From positions 744,001-808,000 of the forward strand of contig CAWBZG010000002.1 in the NCBI GenBank assembly GCA_963793245.1: DNA of 64,000 nucleotides, written 5' to 3'. Shown piece after piece: positions 53,793-62,167 of the stretch; position 1 is the first letter of the stretch, and the number at the start of each line of letters is the position of its first letter. A program made the translations under genes and the position numbers. The notes under the pieces were generated by a model. That model ran no database searches. It saw only the letters and a program-made list of their open reading frames with translations, and was not told the DNA's origin. This DNA comes from CAXBBB01 sp963793245 (GTDB lineage Bacteria; Bacteroidota; Rhodothermia; Rhodothermales; BA12).

Positions 53793-53812
53793 CGACGGGG
53801 CATGCCCCGTCG
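53793..53812. repeat. CATG-centred palindrome, copy 2
   Basis: CGACGGGGCATGCCCCGTCG, a perfect 20-bp palindrome preceded by CGTAC and followed by CTAG, 15 bases after the panD stop. Layout matches copies at 23393 and 53839. Confidence 0.75.
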
Positions 53813-53838
53813 CTAGCAGTCTCTCCGACACCGCGTAA

Positions 53839-53858
53839 GGGCGATTCATGAATCGCCC
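53839..53858. repeat. CATG-centred palindrome, copy 3
   Basis: GGGCGATTCATGAATCGCCC, a perfect 20-bp palindrome preceded by CGTAA and followed by CCTA, 27 bases after copy 2, just before the start of the hydroxyacyl-CoA dehydrogenase gene at 53884. Confidence 0.75.
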
Positions 53859-53883
53859 CCTACTCTCAACTATCAGACACACC

Positions 53884-54741
53884 ATGACCATCGAACACGT
53901 CGCCGTCATCGGCGCAGGCACCATGGGCAACGGCATCGCCCACGTCTTCGCACAGAACGGCTTCCGCGTCACCCTGATCGACCTCGACCAGAACCGACTC
54001 GATCAGGGACTCGCCACCATTGAGAAGAATCTCGCGCGTCAGGTCAAAAAGGAGAAGATTACTCAGGCTGATCAGGTGGGCACGCTTGCTCGCATCGCCT
54101 GTGCAACCGATCTGGCGACGAGCATCGGCGACGCAGACTTGGTCGTCGAAGCCGCGACCGAGAACCCCGCCGTCAAAGCCGCTCTCTTTACGTCGATGGA
54201 TCAGGCGGCTCCGGCCCACGCCATCCTCGCGTCGAACACCTCGTCGATTTCGATCACGACGATTGCCGCCGCCACTAGCCGTCCGGCTCAGGTGATCGGG
54301 ATGCACTTTTTCAACCCCGTCCCGGTCATGAAGCTGTGCGAAGTCGTTCGCGGTTTGTCGACTTCGGACGAGACGTACGCGACCATCGAGTCGCTGGCCG
54401 AGAAGCTGGGTAAGGTGCCGACCGAAGTCAACGACGCGCCCGGTTTTGTGAGCAACCGCGTCCTGATGCCGATGCTGAACGAAGCGATGTTCTGTGTCAT
54501 GGAAGGCGTCGCCACGCCCGAAGCCGTCGATACGGTCATGACGCTGGGGATGGCGCATCCGATGGGTCCGCTCGTGCTCGCCGACTTTATCGGTCTCGAC
54601 GTATGTCTGTCGATCATGGAAGTGCTGCATCGCGAGTTGGGGGAGGACAAGTACCGTCCGTGCCCACTGCTGCGGAAGATGGTTGCTGCTGGTCACCTGG
54701 GACGTAAGAGCGGCAAAGGCTTCTACGACTACGCTGCCTAA
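53884..54741 (+). CDS. 3-hydroxyacyl-CoA dehydrogenase (3-hydroxybutyryl-CoA type)
   Basis: 285-residue NAD-dependent dehydrogenase, start MTIEHVAVIGAGTMGNGIAH. The NAD-binding GAGTMG is at residues 9-14, and the catalytic His is in GMHFFNPVPVMKLCEVV. The second domain (DAPGFVSNRVLMPMLNEAMF, MGPLVLADFIGLDVCLSIM) is the standard C-terminal one. It would act in fatty-acid or butanoate metabolism; no thiolase or enoyl-CoA hydratase is adjacent. The longer frame from 53848 adds 12 residues that are encoded by copy 3 of the palindrome, so I use the ATG at 53884. Confidence 0.93.
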   Translation: MTIEHVAVIGAGTMGNGIAHVFAQNGFRVTLIDLDQNRLDQGLATIEKNLARQVKKEKITQADQVGTLARIACATDLATSIGDADLVVEAATENPAVKAALFTSMDQAAPAHAILASNTSSISITTIAAATSRPAQVIGMHFFNPVPVMKLCEVVRGLSTSDETYATIESLAEKLGKVPTEVNDAPGFVSNRVLMPMLNEAMFCVMEGVATPEAVDTVMTLGMAHPMGPLVLADFIGLDVCLSIMEVLHRELGEDKYRPCPLLRKMVAAGHLGRKSGKGFYDYAA

Positions 54742-54754
54742 CTCGAACCCCTTG

Positions 54755-55165
54755 ATGGCCTCCAATCCGCTCCGCTCCCTCCACCTGGTCGGCGACCGCG
54801 TGCTGATCGACCCCGACGCGGGCGAGAAGCAGACGCGGAGCGGGTTGTACCTGCCTGCAAGCGTGGCAGAAAAGGAGCGCATCGGCAGCGGACGCGTCGT
54901 GCGCGTCGGGCCGGGGTATCTGACGGCGAATCCCGAGTTCAGTGAGTCCGAGGCGTGGAGCGAGGTGCCGAGCGTGCGCTACCTGCCGCTCCAGGCCCAG
55001 CCGGGCGACGATGCCTTTTTTCTGCGCAAGGAAGCCGTTGAGATCGTGCTCGCCGAGCGACGCTACTTCATCGTTCACCACGGCGCTATCGTCGCATTGC
55101 AACGCCCCGAGCCGACGGAAGACGAGTTGGACGACATTGATCTGAGCGGTCTGGGCCTTTCGTAG
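54755..55165 (+). CDS. GroES-like co-chaperone, stand-alone
   Basis: 136-residue protein with a GroES-fold signature: LVGDRVLIDPDAGEKQTRSGLYLPAS and IGSGRVVRVGPG, followed by FIVHHGAIVAL. It is longer than standard GroES (about 95) because of an inserted acidic segment near residues 55-75 and a short C-terminal extension. No groEL lies next to it. It starts 13 bases after the dehydrogenase stop and could be its co-transcribed partner. The binding partner is unknown. Confidence 0.8.
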   Translation: MASNPLRSLHLVGDRVLIDPDAGEKQTRSGLYLPASVAEKERIGSGRVVRVGPGYLTANPEFSESEAWSEVPSVRYLPLQAQPGDDAFFLRKEAVEIVLAERRYFIVHHGAIVALQRPEPTEDELDDIDLSGLGLS

Positions 55166-55264
55166 CCGACGATTTTGTGTGCGATTGGAGAATCCGAAAG
55201 GACCAGCGTGAACAGGTCGCCTCTCGTAACGTAGATTCAGTCTAAACCAGCCATTGCTCCGCCC

Positions 55265-55498
55265 ATGCTTCCTGCTCCGCTGACCACGTTCCGCGCCGGA
55301 GAAACGGTTCGGTTGTGCTTTCTGGGAACGGACGAAAAGACGTCGACACGGCTGCGCGAAGTCGGCGTGCGTGAGGGGTGCGACGTGTGCCTGCTTGCCA
55401 ACGACGGCAAGTGTATGCTCGGGTTGGGCGAATCGCGCGTAGCCCTGTGCCGCGAAGTGGCGATGTGTATGCTCGCCGAACGAGCGGGCGACAGCTGA
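55265..55498 (+). CDS. feoA: FeoA-domain protein 1, cysteine-rich
   Basis: 77-residue SH3-like FeoA domain, start MLPAPLTTFRAGETVRLC. The family core STRLREVGVREGCDVCLL and VALCREVAMCML is kept. Six Cys (in RLCF, EGCDVC, GKCML, LCREVAMC) are far more than usual for FeoA, so it may bind a metal or Fe-S cluster and sense iron. It is followed by a second FeoA and feoB. Confidence 0.85.
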   Translation: MLPAPLTTFRAGETVRLCFLGTDEKTSTRLREVGVREGCDVCLLANDGKCMLGLGESRVALCREVAMCMLAERAGDS

Positions 55499-55503
55499 GA
55501 CGG

Positions 55504-55728
55504 GTGCAGACGACGCTGGACCAGATCGCCGCCGGAACATCCGCTACGATAACCGGCTTTTCCGCAGACGCATCGCCGCGCTTGATGGAGATGGGTTTGC
55601 TGCCCGGCACGCGTGTCGACGTGGTGCGGCTGGCTCCGCTGGGCGATCCAATGGACCTACGCGTGCGTGGCTTTCACCTCTCGATCCGGCGCGAAGAGGC
55701 GGCGCGCGTCCAGGTTGAGCTTTCCTGA
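55504..55728 (+). CDS. feoA: FeoA-domain protein 2
   Basis: 74-residue FeoA, GTG start 5 bases after the first FeoA stop. Classical motif RLMEMGLLPGTRVDVVRLAP followed by LGDPMDLRVRGFHLSIRREE. Without the Cys cluster, this is the standard FeoA partner of FeoB. It ends 7 bases before feoB. Confidence 0.9.
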   Translation: MQTTLDQIAAGTSATITGFSADASPRLMEMGLLPGTRVDVVRLAPLGDPMDLRVRGFHLSIRREEAARVQVELS

Positions 55729-55735
55729 CGTGGCG

Positions 55736-58024
55736 ATGGACGATTCTTTGACTGCGACACCGACCCGTGTTCGTACGATTGCGCTAGCCGGAAATCCGAA
55801 CGTCGGCAAGACAACACTTTTCAACGCGCTGACCGGAGCCGCTCAGAAGGTGGCAAACTATCCCGGCGTAACCGTCGAGCGGGCGTCGGGCAAGCTGACG
55901 GGGACGAAAGGAGCAGGCGCTGTCGAAGTGATCGACCTGCCCGGCACCTACAGCCTCAGCCCCAAGTCCGTCGACGAGCGCGTGGCATTCGATGCGCTGA
56001 CGGGCCGCATCGCCGGTGAGCCGCCGCCCGACGTGGTGATCTGTGTGCTCGACGCAACCAACCTGGAGCGCAACCTCTACCTCGCCACTCAGGTGCTCGA
56101 CCTCGGTTTACCGACGATTGTCGCGCTCAACATGATGGACGCCGCGCGCGACCTGGGGCTAAACATCGACTCTGGTGTGCTGTCCGAGCGGATGGGCGTT
56201 CCCGTCGTCGAGACGGCGGCGCGTGGTGGGCTGGGCATCGACGAGTTGCGACGAGCGGCGCTCCATCCGCCTCAGGCTGCTCAAGGCGTCGACTGGCCGA
56301 TGATGCCTGCCGTCGGTGAGAAGCTGGACGCGTTGATGCGCAAGCTGTCGCCTATCGAACCGGATCTGACCGAAGCGCGGTTGCGCGCGTTGGCGTTAGG
56401 TTCGCTCACGTCGGATGTTCAACTCGACGCGTTCGAGGAATCGCCGCACTTCGTCGACGCCGTCCGCTTCGCTAGGAAAGACCTGGAAGCGCGCAACGTG
56501 CCCTACAAAATGGCCGAGATGTCGGGCCGGTACGGATGGATCGGACCAGTCGCCCAGGCCGCCGTCACGCGCACGACCGATCCGGGCGAACAGTCGCTGT
56601 CGGACAAAATCGACGCTGTCGTGACGCACCGCATCTGGGGGCCTGCCATCTTCGGCGCCGTCCTGCTGCTGATCTTCCAGGCCGTGTTCACGTGGGCAGT
56701 CCCCGCGATGGACGCCATCGAATGGCTCGTCGAGGTGACCGGAAGCGGTCTGCGCTCCGTCTTGCCGGATGGCGTGTTCGAGGATGCCTTGGTTGAAGGC
56801 GGACTGTCGGGCGTCGGCAACGTGCTCATTTTCCTGCCGCAGATCCTGCTGCTGTTCTTCTTCCTCGGCCTGATGGAAGACACCGGCTACATGGCGCGGA
56901 CGGCGTTCATCATGGATAGGGCGATGCGGCGCGTCGGCTTGTCGGGCGCGTCGGTCGTGCCGATGCTGTCGGCCTACGCTTGCGCGATTCCGGGCATCAT
57001 GGCTGCCCGCACGCTGTCCGACGAGCGCGACCGCATCCTGACGATCATGGTCGTCCCGCTGCAAGGCTGCTCGGCCCGCCTACCGGTCTACGTGTTGTTC
57101 ATCGGCGCCTTCATTCCGTCCGGCGCGCTGTTCGGCATCCTGGGCTACCAAGGACTGGCGATGGCCGGACTGTACGTGTTGGGCACGCTGATGGCATTCG
57201 TCGCCGCGTGGACGTTGAAGCGGTTCGTGTTCAAGGGCGAAGGATCCGCGTTCGTGATGGAGCTTCCGCCGTACCGCCTGCCGATGTGGAAGCTGCTCGC
57301 GCGTCGGATGTACGACCGCAGCAAACTGTTCGTCGTCCGCGCCGGAAAGATCATCTTCGCTCTGAGCATCGTGCTCTGGTTCTTGGCGAGCTACCCCAAA
57401 GTCGACATCCCCGCCGAGTTAACGGGCCGGATGGAGCAAGCCGAGGCCGCCGTAAACCGCGCGCAAGAGTCGCAACTCCGCATCGACATCGACGGGCAGA
57501 AGGCCGAGTTGGGCGATACTCCCGCAGAGTCCACGCAGTCCGCTGTCGAGGCAGCCGACGCCGAGTTTCTGATCGTCCAGAACGAAGTGGCAGGCTATCA
57601 GGTGCGCAACAGCTACGTCGGCAGATTGGGAAGGGCGATTGAGCCGATCATGGCGCCGCTGGGCTTCGACTGGAAAATCTCCGCCGGACTTGTCGCCTCG
57701 TTCGCCGCACGCGAAGTCATCGTGAGCACACTCGCCACGCTCTACAGCGCCGGGGCCGACGAGGGCGAGGACAGCCTCTCGCTCCGCGACGCCCTCAAAG
57801 CCGACACGTATCCCGACGGCACGCCGGTCTTCACGACACTCGTCGCCGTGAGTCTGCTGGTGTTCTTCGTGTTCGCGTTGCAGTGTATGAGCACGCTCGC
57901 CATCGCCAAGCGCGAACTCAACTCGTGGTTCTGGCCCGCCGTGATGTGGGGCTACATGTTCGCGCTTGCGTATGTGTTCTCACTCGTCGTATACCAGGGT
58001 GGTACGGCGCTAGGGTGGGGGTGA
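55736..58024 (+). CDS. feoB: Ferrous iron transporter FeoB
   Basis: 762 residues: an N-terminal G domain with GNPNVGKTT (G1), IDLPGTYSLSP (G3) and ALNMMD (G4), then the helical GDI-type spacer and a membrane domain with two Gate regions. The iron-path sequence is LSAYACAIPGIMAARTL and QGCSARLPVYVLFIGAF. The C-terminus ends in a transmembrane helix with WFWPAVMWGYMF. It imports Fe(II) across the inner membrane. With two FeoA genes but no FeoC, this is a complete Feo locus; a Fur-box was not found by eye. The longest upstream start at 55613 overlaps FeoA2 and is unlikely. Confidence 0.95.
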   Translation: MDDSLTATPTRVRTIALAGNPNVGKTTLFNALTGAAQKVANYPGVTVERASGKLTGTKGAGAVEVIDLPGTYSLSPKSVDERVAFDALTGRIAGEPPPDVVICVLDATNLERNLYLATQVLDLGLPTIVALNMMDAARDLGLNIDSGVLSERMGVPVVETAARGGLGIDELRRAALHPPQAAQGVDWPMMPAVGEKLDALMRKLSPIEPDLTEARLRALALGSLTSDVQLDAFEESPHFVDAVRFARKDLEARNVPYKMAEMSGRYGWIGPVAQAAVTRTTDPGEQSLSDKIDAVVTHRIWGPAIFGAVLLLIFQAVFTWAVPAMDAIEWLVEVTGSGLRSVLPDGVFEDALVEGGLSGVGNVLIFLPQILLLFFFLGLMEDTGYMARTAFIMDRAMRRVGLSGASVVPMLSAYACAIPGIMAARTLSDERDRILTIMVVPLQGCSARLPVYVLFIGAFIPSGALFGILGYQGLAMAGLYVLGTLMAFVAAWTLKRFVFKGEGSAFVMELPPYRLPMWKLLARRMYDRSKLFVVRAGKIIFALSIVLWFLASYPKVDIPAELTGRMEQAEAAVNRAQESQLRIDIDGQKAELGDTPAESTQSAVEAADAEFLIVQNEVAGYQVRNSYVGRLGRAIEPIMAPLGFDWKISAGLVASFAAREVIVSTLATLYSAGADEGEDSLSLRDALKADTYPDGTPVFTTLVAVSLLVFFVFALQCMSTLAIAKRELNSWFWPAVMWGYMFALAYVFSLVVYQGGTALGWG

Positions 58025-58025
58025 G

Positions 58026-58689
58026 TTAGTCGCTCTGCCCTGTCAACTGGTCGAAGCGCGCCAACTGCTCACGGAGTTCGTGGCGGAGCGGGGTGAGGCG
58101 TTCGTCGGCGTGGTGCTCCGTCGCTTCAAGGACGGCGATGTAGAACCAACGCTGCCGATCCGGTCCGGCGCTCAGGCCGCGACGTGTCGGGGTGCTGGTG
58201 AACACGTCGACACCGGCGGCGAGGCTTTCGCAGGTCGTCCACAGGTTGTGCAGTTTGTCGGCGAGGCTGATGGCGGCGGCGCTGGGCGAACCGGCGCGGA
58301 GGGCGTCGAGGTAGCCGTCTTTGCGCTCTTGCCAGCGAAGTGGTGGCGACCCGAGCGGTGCGACGGGTTCGCTCACCGACTGAATGAGCGCGACCACACG
58401 CTCACCAACGAGGTTGGCTCAGGACTTCGGCGCCCATCTGGACACCTGATGCGTGGGCGTCTTCGATGGTGTCGTGCAGGTAGGCTGCGGCGATGGTCTC
58501 GTCGTCGAAACCGGCGCGCTGAACCGTCATCGCGACGGTCGCCACGTGCGCCATCATGGGAATGCGCGGATGCGTGCCGTCGGTCAGAACGAAGACAGGT
58601 TCGCGCCATCGGCCCTTACGGTACGTGCCGTCGTGCCACTCGGCAGCGAGTTCAGCCGCCTGTTCGATGAGTGGGGAGAACAGGGGCAT
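58026..58689 (-). CDS. HD-domain hydrolase, ppGpp-hydrolase-like (frame interrupted near 58412)
   Basis: About 221 residues starting MPLFSPLIEQAAELAAEWHD. The HD region is RIPMMAHVATVAMTV ... AAAYLHDTIEDAHASGV, the catalytic HD pair, as in RelA/SpoT-type and MESH1-type hydrolases; LADKLHNLW follows in the second frame. The first frame stops at 58402; the second runs from 58397 to 58026. Removing one G of the + strand GG at 58412-58413 joins them as SQLVGERVVALI. The stop lies 1 base from the convergent feoB stop. It could degrade alarmones or nucleotides. Confidence 0.72.
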
Positions 58690-58743
58690 GGCTGTCGGAA
58701 GAGAAATACGCGAAAGGTGCTCGGGTCGGTCGGACGAATCGAA

Positions 58744-60363
58744 CTACGCGAGGTCGACGATCTGATGCGCGGTTGGGTCTAGCGGTAGATCGGCGAGCAA
58801 GTCCACGAACACGTCGAGGCCGTAGGCAGACAGGAAGGAGACCGCCGACAGGACACGCTCTTGCGGAGCGCCACCCGGCGAGACGAGCGCCCTTGCGCGC
58901 AGATAGGCGGCTTCTAGGTCGGTCGCCTGCTTACGAGCCGCGCGGACAGCGCGCAGGTGAAGGCGGTCCAACTCACGGTCGATGCGGACGCGAGTGGCCT
59001 GAGCCGTAGGTTCGATGTCGAGACGGTCGACGGTCGCGCTCAAGGCTGCGAAGGCGTCGCCGATTTGGTCGCGTGCGTAATCGAACGCACCGGACTGGCT
59101 GCGCGTCATCCGCTCTCCGGCCAGTCGGTGCAGTGTGCGTTCCGCATCGACGCGTTGCAGGTCGGGCAGCGTCAGGGCGTGGCGGTCCATCAGGCGGCGC
59201 GCGGCAGGTGGCACGAGCGTCAGGCTAGCGCGCGGAAAGATGACCGGCATCGGCAGGTCGTGCGCGCGGTAGACGGGGCGAAGCTGCGCGTAGTACGCGG
59301 CCTCTCCTGGTCCGGCGACGTACGCCGCAGTCGGTAGCAGCACGTCCTGCGCCATCGGGCGAAGCGCGACGTTGGGACTGAACCGCTCGGGATGCTGTCC
59401 GATCTCGGTCGACAAGGCTGTCGCGCTCGTCCACCGCGTCGACCCTCCGCGCGTGGCGAAATGATCGCCCTGTTGGTCGACAGGCAATCGCCCTTCGTCC
59501 GAGAGATAAAACAGGTTGGTCGGCGCAACGTGGATCTGCGCGCTGCCTCCCGCAGCGACGAGCCGCTCGGTCTGCTCGGCGACTTCCCGCGCGATCTGCT
59601 CACCGTTGGCTACGTCGGCGGCGAAGAGCGAGACGAGGTGTGGTTTGAACGCGGGGTCGGTCGCATCGAGCAGGATCAGGCCCGAGTCGGGGAGTAGCGC
59701 GTCGAGCAAGCGAGCGAGTCCATCGGTCAGGTTGCCGTCTGCGTAGCACTGGCGCAGCAGGTCGAGCGTCGCGTCGCGGTGCAGGTCGGACGCGGGCAGA
59801 ATCTTAGCGATCTCGTCGATCAGCGCGTCGACCGGAGCGGCGTCGAGCAGTCCGGCGGGACCGTAGGCGATGCCGGTTGGGGCGGGCACATTGAGCCGAA
59901 GCGGTCGGGCGCCGGTGTCGGTACCGATACCGATGCCAGCGATCTCGTCTACGTCGTGGTCTTCCCCGTGTAGCCAGAAAACAGCGACAGCCGGATGCCC
60001 CTGCTCGCGCAAGTGACGTGCGAGGCGAATCGCGGTCATCGCCTTGTACAGCGTATAGAGCGGACCTCCCAGCACGCCGACTTGCTGGCCCGTTACGACG
60101 GCGACAGCGTCCGGCTGGTCGAGCGTGTCGATGGCGTCGGCTCTGACCTCATCCAGCACGTTCCACCGCTCGGCCTGAGCGCGAAGAATACGAGCGACGG
60201 CGGTATGCGGCACGCGCCGTGCGGCGGCGACATGGGCCACGGCTTCGACCGTTTCGACCGTCGGCGGATGGTCGTAGAACGCACGGATTTCTCCTCGGCC
60301 CTGCGTATAGTCGGCGAACAAGCGCGAAGCGCTCGGCAGTCGGTCGTAGGGGAGCGCTTCCAT
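58744..60363 (-). CDS. bshC: Bacillithiol biosynthesis cysteine-adding enzyme
   Basis: Adds cysteine to glucosaminyl-malate, the last step of bacillithiol synthesis. 539 residues from MEALPYDRLPSASRLFADY (a start six codons upstream gives 545). BshC motifs: VAVVTGQQVGVLGGPLYTLY, FWLHGEDHDVDEIAG and DVLLPTAAYVAGPGEAAYY. bshA and bshB are not in the window. It follows the bifunctional nuclease gene by about 30 bases and may be co-transcribed. Confidence 0.92.
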   Translation of the reverse strand: MEALPYDRLPSASRLFADYTQGRGEIRAFYDHPPTVETVEAVAHVAAARRVPHTAVARILRAQAERWNVLDEVRADAIDTLDQPDAVAVVTGQQVGVLGGPLYTLYKAMTAIRLARHLREQGHPAVAVFWLHGEDHDVDEIAGIGIGTDTGARPLRLNVPAPTGIAYGPAGLLDAAPVDALIDEIAKILPASDLHRDATLDLLRQCYADGNLTDGLARLLDALLPDSGLILLDATDPAFKPHLVSLFAADVANGEQIAREVAEQTERLVAAGGSAQIHVAPTNLFYLSDEGRLPVDQQGDHFATRGGSTRWTSATALSTEIGQHPERFSPNVALRPMAQDVLLPTAAYVAGPGEAAYYAQLRPVYRAHDLPMPVIFPRASLTLVPPAARRLMDRHALTLPDLQRVDAERTLHRLAGERMTRSQSGAFDYARDQIGDAFAALSATVDRLDIEPTAQATRVRIDRELDRLHLRAVRAARKQATDLEAAYLRARALVSPGGAPQERVLSAVSFLSAYGLDVFVDLLADLPLDPTAHQIVDLA

Positions 60364-60395
60364 GCGGTCGTCGGTCGGCACAGAGCGCGGCGCGA

Positions 60396-61004
60396 TTAGT
60401 TGGACTGACCGCTGGCTTGCAGGCTCGTCAACTCGTCGCGGAGTTTGGCGGCGCGCTCGTAATCTTCCTCTGCGATGGCGGCTTGCAACTGCGTTTCGAT
60501 CTTCTCGACGCGCGTCATCGGAACGACCGGTTCGGCTTCTTCGCCCTCGTCCTCATCGGAAAGCGACGGCTCTCCGACGCCCATCAGTCCCTCGTCCTCG
60601 CGCTCGACACCGGCCTGCTCCATCACACTCTCATCGACGAAAATCGGAACGCCCAACCGCACGCCGATAGCGATGGCGTCCGACGGGCGTGCGTCCAGTT
60701 CGTCCTCGACGCCCGACTGCGTGTAGCGGATCTTGGCGAAAAACGTCCCCTCGCGCAGTTCGTCGACCACGATGGAGTCCACGTCGGCGCCGAGTTTTTC
60801 GATGCACGTTTTGATCAAATCGTGCGTCAGCGGGCGCGGGGGCTTGATCTTTTCGAGTTCGAGCGCGATCGCCTGGGCTTCGTAGCCTCCGATTACGATA
60901 GGCAATCGACGCGATCCGCCTGACTCCTCCAACACGAGCGCGTAGCCCTGCCCAGACGTGGGGTAGGTCGACAGCGCGACGATTTCAACGGGGATCAAGC
61001 TCAT
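60396..61004 (-). CDS. Bifunctional nuclease (DUF151) with C-terminal UVR motif
   Basis: 202 residues starting MSLIPVEIVALSTYPTSGQG. The DUF151/BFN domain includes LPIVIGGYEAQAIALELE, PPRPLTHDLIKTCIEKLGAD and ELDARPSDAIAIGVRLGVPI. An acidic linker leads to a UVR helix hairpin, KIETQLQAAIAEEDYERAA KLRDELTSLQ (split here), as found in UvrB/UvrC interaction modules. The fusion is seen in several Bacteroidota. It may be involved in nucleic-acid repair or RNA degradation. It lies between hisC and bshC. Confidence 0.88.
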   Translation of the reverse strand: MSLIPVEIVALSTYPTSGQGYALVLEESGGSRRLPIVIGGYEAQAIALELEKIKPPRPLTHDLIKTCIEKLGADVDSIVVDELREGTFFAKIRYTQSGVEDELDARPSDAIAIGVRLGVPIFVDESVMEQAGVEREDEGLMGVGEPSLSDEDEGEEAEPVVPMTRVEKIETQLQAAIAEEDYERAAKLRDELTSLQASGQSN

Positions 61005-61050
61005 CGGATGGAGGCGGGTTCGGAACGAAAAGGGTGCGTCAGGCGAAAGG

Positions 61051-62142
61051 CTAGGCGCCCAAGACGGTTTCCAACGCACGCAGAAAATGCGTGTTCTCGT
61101 CCGCCGTGCCCGCACTCACCCGGACGTATCCCGCGAGGTCGGCGTAACCGCTCACGTTGCGCACGAGTACGCCCTGCGCCGCTAACTGCTGGACCATATC
61201 GTCGGCGGCGATGTCGGTCTTAAACAGCATGAAGTTGGCTGCCGTCGGAACGACATCGACTCCGTCCATCTCGTGGAGCGCGTCGTAGAGGCGCCGCGTC
61301 TCGTGGGCAATTTCGGTGACGTGCCCGCTTGTCAGATCGCTGCGCTCCAGCACGGCCAATCCGATTTCCTCGGCGAGACGGTCGACGGTAAACGGCAGCA
61401 GGCTTTTGGTCACTTCGGCGATTACGTCGGCGTTTCCGATCAGGCACCCTAGCCGCACGCCCGCCAGCCCGAAGGCCTTGCTGAACGTCCGCATTACGAG
61501 CACGTTGGGCCACTCATCGATCAGGCGCAACGCCGACGGTTCGATCATGAACTCGGCATAGGCTTCGTCGACGACCACGATACCCGGCGCTGCTGCTGCG
61601 ACGATGCGGTCGATTTCTCCAGCCGTCATCTCCAGCCCGGTGGGATTGTTGGGCGTCGTCAGGATCGTGAGTGCGGGATGATGCTGGCGGACAGCGGCTT
61701 CTATAGCGTCGGCGTCGAACGTCAGGTCGTCGCGTGGGCCGATGCTCACCAACTCGCCGCCGTACAGGTGGACGACCTTCTCGTGGAGCGAGAACATGGG
61801 GCGCGGCAGCACGACTTTTCGGCCCTCACCGACGAAGCACAGGCCGAGCGTGTAGCAGAGTTCGTTCGAGCCGTTGGAGATGACGACCTGGCTCGCGTCG
61901 ACACCGATGTACTTGGCGAACGCGGCACGCAAGCGTTCGGGCTGCTCAGTTGCGTAGCGGTTGAACGGCTCGTCCATCAGCCGCTCGATCAGTTGGCGTT
62001 TGAAGTCGGGATCGAGGTCGAACGGGCTTTCGTTCTGGTTCAGCTTCACGTCGATCGCAGGCGGCATCCCGACGATGTATGGGTGCTGCGCGCGGATCTG
62101 CGGGCGGATCTGATCGAGAACGTCGGGGAGCGGTGTGTTCAT
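61051..62142 (-). CDS. hisC: Histidinol-phosphate aminotransferase
   Basis: PLP enzyme of histidine synthesis, 363 residues. The PLP lysine is in RTFSKAFGLAGVRLG, with VVDEAYAEFM and ILTTPNNPTGLEM as in HisC. It follows hisD by 25 bases on the same strand, forming a hisDC pair; other his genes are not in the window. Confidence 0.95.
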   Translation of the reverse strand: MNTPLPDVLDQIRPQIRAQHPYIVGMPPAIDVKLNQNESPFDLDPDFKRQLIERLMDEPFNRYATEQPERLRAAFAKYIGVDASQVVISNGSNELCYTLGLCFVGEGRKVVLPRPMFSLHEKVVHLYGGELVSIGPRDDLTFDADAIEAAVRQHHPALTILTTPNNPTGLEMTAGEIDRIVAAAAPGIVVVDEAYAEFMIEPSALRLIDEWPNVLVMRTFSKAFGLAGVRLGCLIGNADVIAEVTKSLLPFTVDRLAEEIGLAVLERSDLTSGHVTEIAHETRRLYDALHEMDGVDVVPTAANFMLFKTDIAADDMVQQLAAQGVLVRNVSGYADLAGYVRVSAGTADENTHFLRALETVLGA

Positions 62143-62167
62143 GCGGCGAGTGGTATCGAGAGCAAGT

